Below, in pieces: positions 4,861 through 6,535 of a DNA stretch of 6,535 nt. Numbering within the stretch: position 1 is the stretch's first letter; each line of letters starts with the position of its first letter. The stretch spans positions 1,487,392-1,493,926 of the forward strand of contig CP070790.1 of assembly GCA_020346805.1 (NCBI GenBank), written 5' to 3'. The position numbers and the translations under genes are program-made. The notes beneath the pieces were generated by a model that was not told the DNA's origin, did no database searches, and saw only the letters and a program-made list of their open reading frames with translations. The DNA comes from Planctomycetota bacterium (GTDB taxonomy: Bacteria; Planctomycetota; Phycisphaerae; UBA1845; PWPN01).

Positions 4861-4981
4861 ACCCTGCCGATTGTAAAGATAATAGAGCAGTTTAAGATTG
4901 ACTGTGCGGGATCCTTTAGGGCCCAAAGTATCCGCTAATCGCAATTTCAACCGGTACACTCCAAATAAAACTACCTTAAAA

Positions 4982-5058
4982 GAAAGGCCCACGGCAAAAT
5001 CATGTCGCGGGCCTTCCATTCACAAACGGGTCAGAATTTTAATCCTCACGCTCCTGAA
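4982..5058 (-). repeat. Near-identical 3' end of genes C and D, copy at gene D
   Basis: Partner of 3022-3098. It includes the last six codons with the stop (shared Arg-Glu-Asp ending), the 3' UTR and the terminator stem. Confidence 0.8.
4984..5015 (-). terminator. Terminator of gene D
   Basis: AAGGCCCACG (4984-4993) faces CGCGGGCCTT (5006-5015). The single mismatch on the plus strand (A-C) is a U-G pair in the minus-strand transcript, so all ten positions pair, with three further inner pairs possible. The transcript continues TCTTTT, a usable U-tract. It begins about 23 nt after the stop. Confidence 0.88.
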
Positions 5059-6160
5059 CTATTATGGTGTCAGTAGCTTCAAGACTATCGCAACCCAACT
5101 CGCCAATTACAGTAATGGGCACAACCGTACCGGTTTCCATCAGGTCCAGACCCAGAGTAATGATTACCTCACGTCTGGAGAAGTGTAATTTCAAGTCGTC
5201 AAGACCATCACCGTTTTCATCAGAGACCTTAGGCGTCTTGACCGGGAATATGGTTCCGCCGATCGAAATCGAATCAAGTTCGATCTGGGTTACGTCGACG
5301 TCTTCCGTGCTGAGCAAGGCTATCGGCAACCTGCTCTTGTCACCCGTGTGATTGGTCAGGTAATTGGGATCATCCTCGGGCAGGATGTCAAGGTCGGCGA
5401 TTAAAGTGGTATAGCCACCTTCGACGGACACGTCATCGAGGGACACCCACTGGTCGTGTTCATATTTAACCGTATAAAGACTAATACGATCGAAGCCACC
5501 CTGATAAGCTCGGCCCAATTCCACATTATTGGGCATTCCGTCATTAAATCTCATTCTGCAATCTTCTGTTTCTATTGTAATATGCGAAAACTCAGCCTTG
5601 CCGTCTTTGGGATGACAATTACCGGGACTGGTCCATTGTTTGCCATCGAAGTACCATCCTCTCCTACTCCTCTCAAAGTAGGGTTTGCAAAAGGCGATGC
5701 AAGGCATGGGTTGGGGGAGCACAACGCTACTACTCGCTGGCGGATGTACGTCGCCCAGTGAAATTACCACGTAAAAGTCGGCCGTCGCCACTTTGCCATA
5801 CCACGCAAAGTACGACATTTCGAGAGGACATTTATCTGAACCGTTGTACTCCTTGCCATCGGCCAAGAGGGCCTGTACCCCGTTGAGCCAGCGCTGATCC
5901 CGTTGGTTGATTAACAGGTTATTGGGTTTCGAAACTGACTTTCCTCGTTTAGGTCCGCCCCAGGGCGGGCGCTCGTAATGCCCCCAAACATACGGCGCCT
6001 CATAATTAAAGTGGTGACAAGGAGCCCAGGGACCGTCATTCAGCTTCTTATACGCTTGATAGGAGTTGAAATTATCGAAGAAATCGAGCTGGCCAAAGGC
6101 GGCCGAGGCCATGGTGAGCACCACGGCTGCACAAATACATTTTACAAGTGTTTTCATCAT
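5039..6160 (-). CDS. Gene D: exported lectin-like protein with C-terminal LDI.P module
   Basis: 373 aa, a paralogue of gene C. The signal peptide (1-23) ends AFG before Gln24. Residues ~25-250 carry the shared domain: ALLADG (97-102, a variant of NDLADG), FDGKQW (171-176), GFDRIS (222-227), DDVSVEGG (242-249). Residues ~256-373 are the LDI.P module: ADLDILP, SRLPIALLSTEDVDV, IELDSISIGG and HFSRREVI. Residues 314-322 read DENGDGLDD, an EF-hand/dockerin-like calcium loop. The last residues (QERED) nearly match the end of gene C (QARED). Cysteines are more frequent in the N-terminal domain than in B, allowing disulphides. No PEP-CTERM tail. Start: ATG at 6160, with a second ATG next to it at 6157; AGGAGG (6173-6168) lies 7 nt upstream of the first. 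Exported carbohydrate or matrix binding is a guess from the fold type. Confidence 0.9.
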   Translation of the reverse strand: MMKTLVKCICAAVVLTMASAAFGQLDFFDNFNSYQAYKKLNDGPWAPCHHFNYEAPYVWGHYERPPWGGPKRGKSVSKPNNLLINQRDQRWLNGVQALLADGKEYNGSDKCPLEMSYFAWYGKVATADFYVVISLGDVHPPASSSVVLPQPMPCIAFCKPYFERSRRGWYFDGKQWTSPGNCHPKDGKAEFSHITIETEDCRMRFNDGMPNNVELGRAYQGGFDRISLYTVKYEHDQWVSLDDVSVEGGYTTLIADLDILPEDDPNYLTNHTGDKSRLPIALLSTEDVDVTQIELDSISIGGTIFPVKTPKVSDENGDGLDDLKLHFSRREVIITLGLDLMETGTVVPITVIGELGCDSLEATDTIIVQERED

Positions 6161-6207
6161 TTTCTTGCCTCCTGTAAAGTGAAGATAACGTGATTTTTAA
6201 CTGTACA

Positions 6208-6249
6208 ATTAGACGTGCCTGGTAAATTCAGACAATACCTGCGTCTAAT
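6208..6249 (-). promoter_or_regulatory. Hairpin in the gene D leader
   Basis: ATTAGACG (6208-6215) pairs perfectly with CGTCTAAT (6242-6249), and GGTA (6221-6224) with TACC (6236-6239), leaving an internal loop and an 11-nt apical loop. It lies between the AGGAGGTG element and the ribosome binding site of gene D, a position comparable with the hairpin below the box in the gene B leader. No U-tract follows, so it is not a terminator. Confidence 0.5.
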
Positions 6250-6335
6250 ATGACGAGTATTAAATTGCTTATCTTGCACCTCCTCTCCTTAAATCGTAAG
6301 GTGAGAATTGTTTCATAATCACATCATTGGTGCCC

Positions 6336-6371
6336 AAGGCCGACGGAAAACCAAGCACGTGCTTCGGCCTT
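6336..6371. repeat. Nested inverted repeat upstream of gene D
   Basis: AAGGCCGA (6336-6343) is complementary to TCGGCCTT (6364-6371). Between them is the palindrome AGCACGTGCT (6354-6363). A competing hairpin is possible on the minus strand (TCGGC-GAAG-GCCGA). The stretch is GC-rich in an otherwise A/T-rich spacer. No T-tract follows on either strand. Confidence 0.5.
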
Positions 6372-6535
6372 CGCCGACAGGACAGCTCAAGGTCTATCTT
6401 TAACGAGTAATTTGGACTGAAGCGTTTGAAAATGTTGTAAAGGTCAGTCATGAGCTTTCTCTACTGTCTCGCCTGGAAAAAATCCTCGCGGCTCAAAATC
6501 AAGTCTGTTTGATTAATTTTCTTGCTTTAAGTTGA

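Larger units (their letters stand above)
4333..5038 (-). other. Spacer between genes D and C: terminator, promoter and ~405-nt leader
   Basis: This 706-bp gap holds the gene D terminator (4984-5015), about 120 bp without visible signals (4861-4981), the conserved upstream box, one GTCGAC box, the promoter and a leader of about 405 nt. Compared with the gene B leader, this one carries roughly 140 extra nt between the AAAA-loop hairpin and the start codon, including a large A/T-rich inverted repeat (4427-4467). No plausible gene lies here. Confidence 0.7.
6161..6535 (-). other. Spacer upstream of gene D; leader unlike the other three
   Basis: This 375-bp stretch to the window edge has none of the TTGACA/TAAACT promoters or GTCGAC boxes seen before genes A-C. 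It has an AGGAGGTG (6284-6277) about 117 nt upstream of the start, but without the GGAATCCACA half of the box. A 60-codon minus-strand frame (6451-6269) has only a weak GAGAAAG upstream, and a nested inverted repeat lies inside it; I see no family resemblance and do not call it a gene. The promoter of gene D may lie upstream, outside the window, or be weak. Confidence 0.5.

Noticed and set aside
4898..5188. Plus-strand frames across genes C and D and the spacers, including 3223-3543, 4898-5188 and 5456-5761
   Set aside because: They are antisense to well-supported genes or cross terminators, lack ribosome binding sites, and show no domain features.
6269..6451. 60-codon minus-strand frame upstream of gene D
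   Set aside because: Weak ribosome binding sequence, no recognisable family, and a nested inverted repeat inside it. Could be real but cannot be supported.

Overview
The window reads as an accessory stretch of a Gram-negative-type bacterium, most likely a planctomycete and perhaps of the Phycisphaerae. This rests on a PEP-CTERM sorting tail, a HAF-type extracellular repeat protein, and a C-terminal module beginning 'LDI.P' that is familiar from planctomycete secreted proteins. The lineage is an inference from protein style, not from a marker gene. There are four genes, all on the minus strand, all with signal peptides, each apparently transcribed alone. I see no convincing plus-strand gene, tRNA, rRNA, CRISPR array or transposon.

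Layout, in the direction of transcription (high to low coordinates). 6535-6161: spacer with several inverted repeats and an unusual leader for gene D. Gene D (6160-5039): exported protein of 373 aa. Terminator, then spacer 5038-4333 with a strong promoter and long leader. Gene C (4332-3079): exported protein of 417 aa, a paralogue of D. Terminator, then spacer 3078-2573 with a related promoter and leader. Gene B (2572-1829): a 247-aa paralogue of the N-terminal domain of C and D, ending in a PEP-CTERM signal. Terminator(s), then spacer 1828-1087 with a third related promoter and leader. Gene A (1086 to beyond the window start): exported HAF-like repeat protein, cut off by the window edge.

Genes B, C and D share one N-terminal domain, recognisable by four motifs in fixed order (NDLADG, F-D/N-G-x-x-W, G-F-D-x-I/L, DDV-x-x-x-GG). 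They end differently: B in PEP-CTERM, C and D in an LDI.P module without any sorting tail. Gene A belongs to a different family.

The most interesting feature is regulatory. Genes A, B and C, although A is not homologous to B and C, are preceded by the same composite module. It has one or two GTCGAC boxes 18-19 bp upstream of an A-rich stretch and a TTGACA / 17 bp / TAAA(A,C)T promoter. The transcript 5' end is conserved, and about 70 nt below the -10 element lies an almost invariant box, AGGAGGTGGAATCCACA. A GGTTGCCGA-like box and, in B and C, a small hairpin near a Shine-Dalgarno sequence follow. The leaders are roughly 290-410 nt long. This looks like a co-regulated surface-protein set with a shared, possibly structured leader RNA that I do not recognise. 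Gene D has only a fragmentary AGGAGGTG box and different structures.
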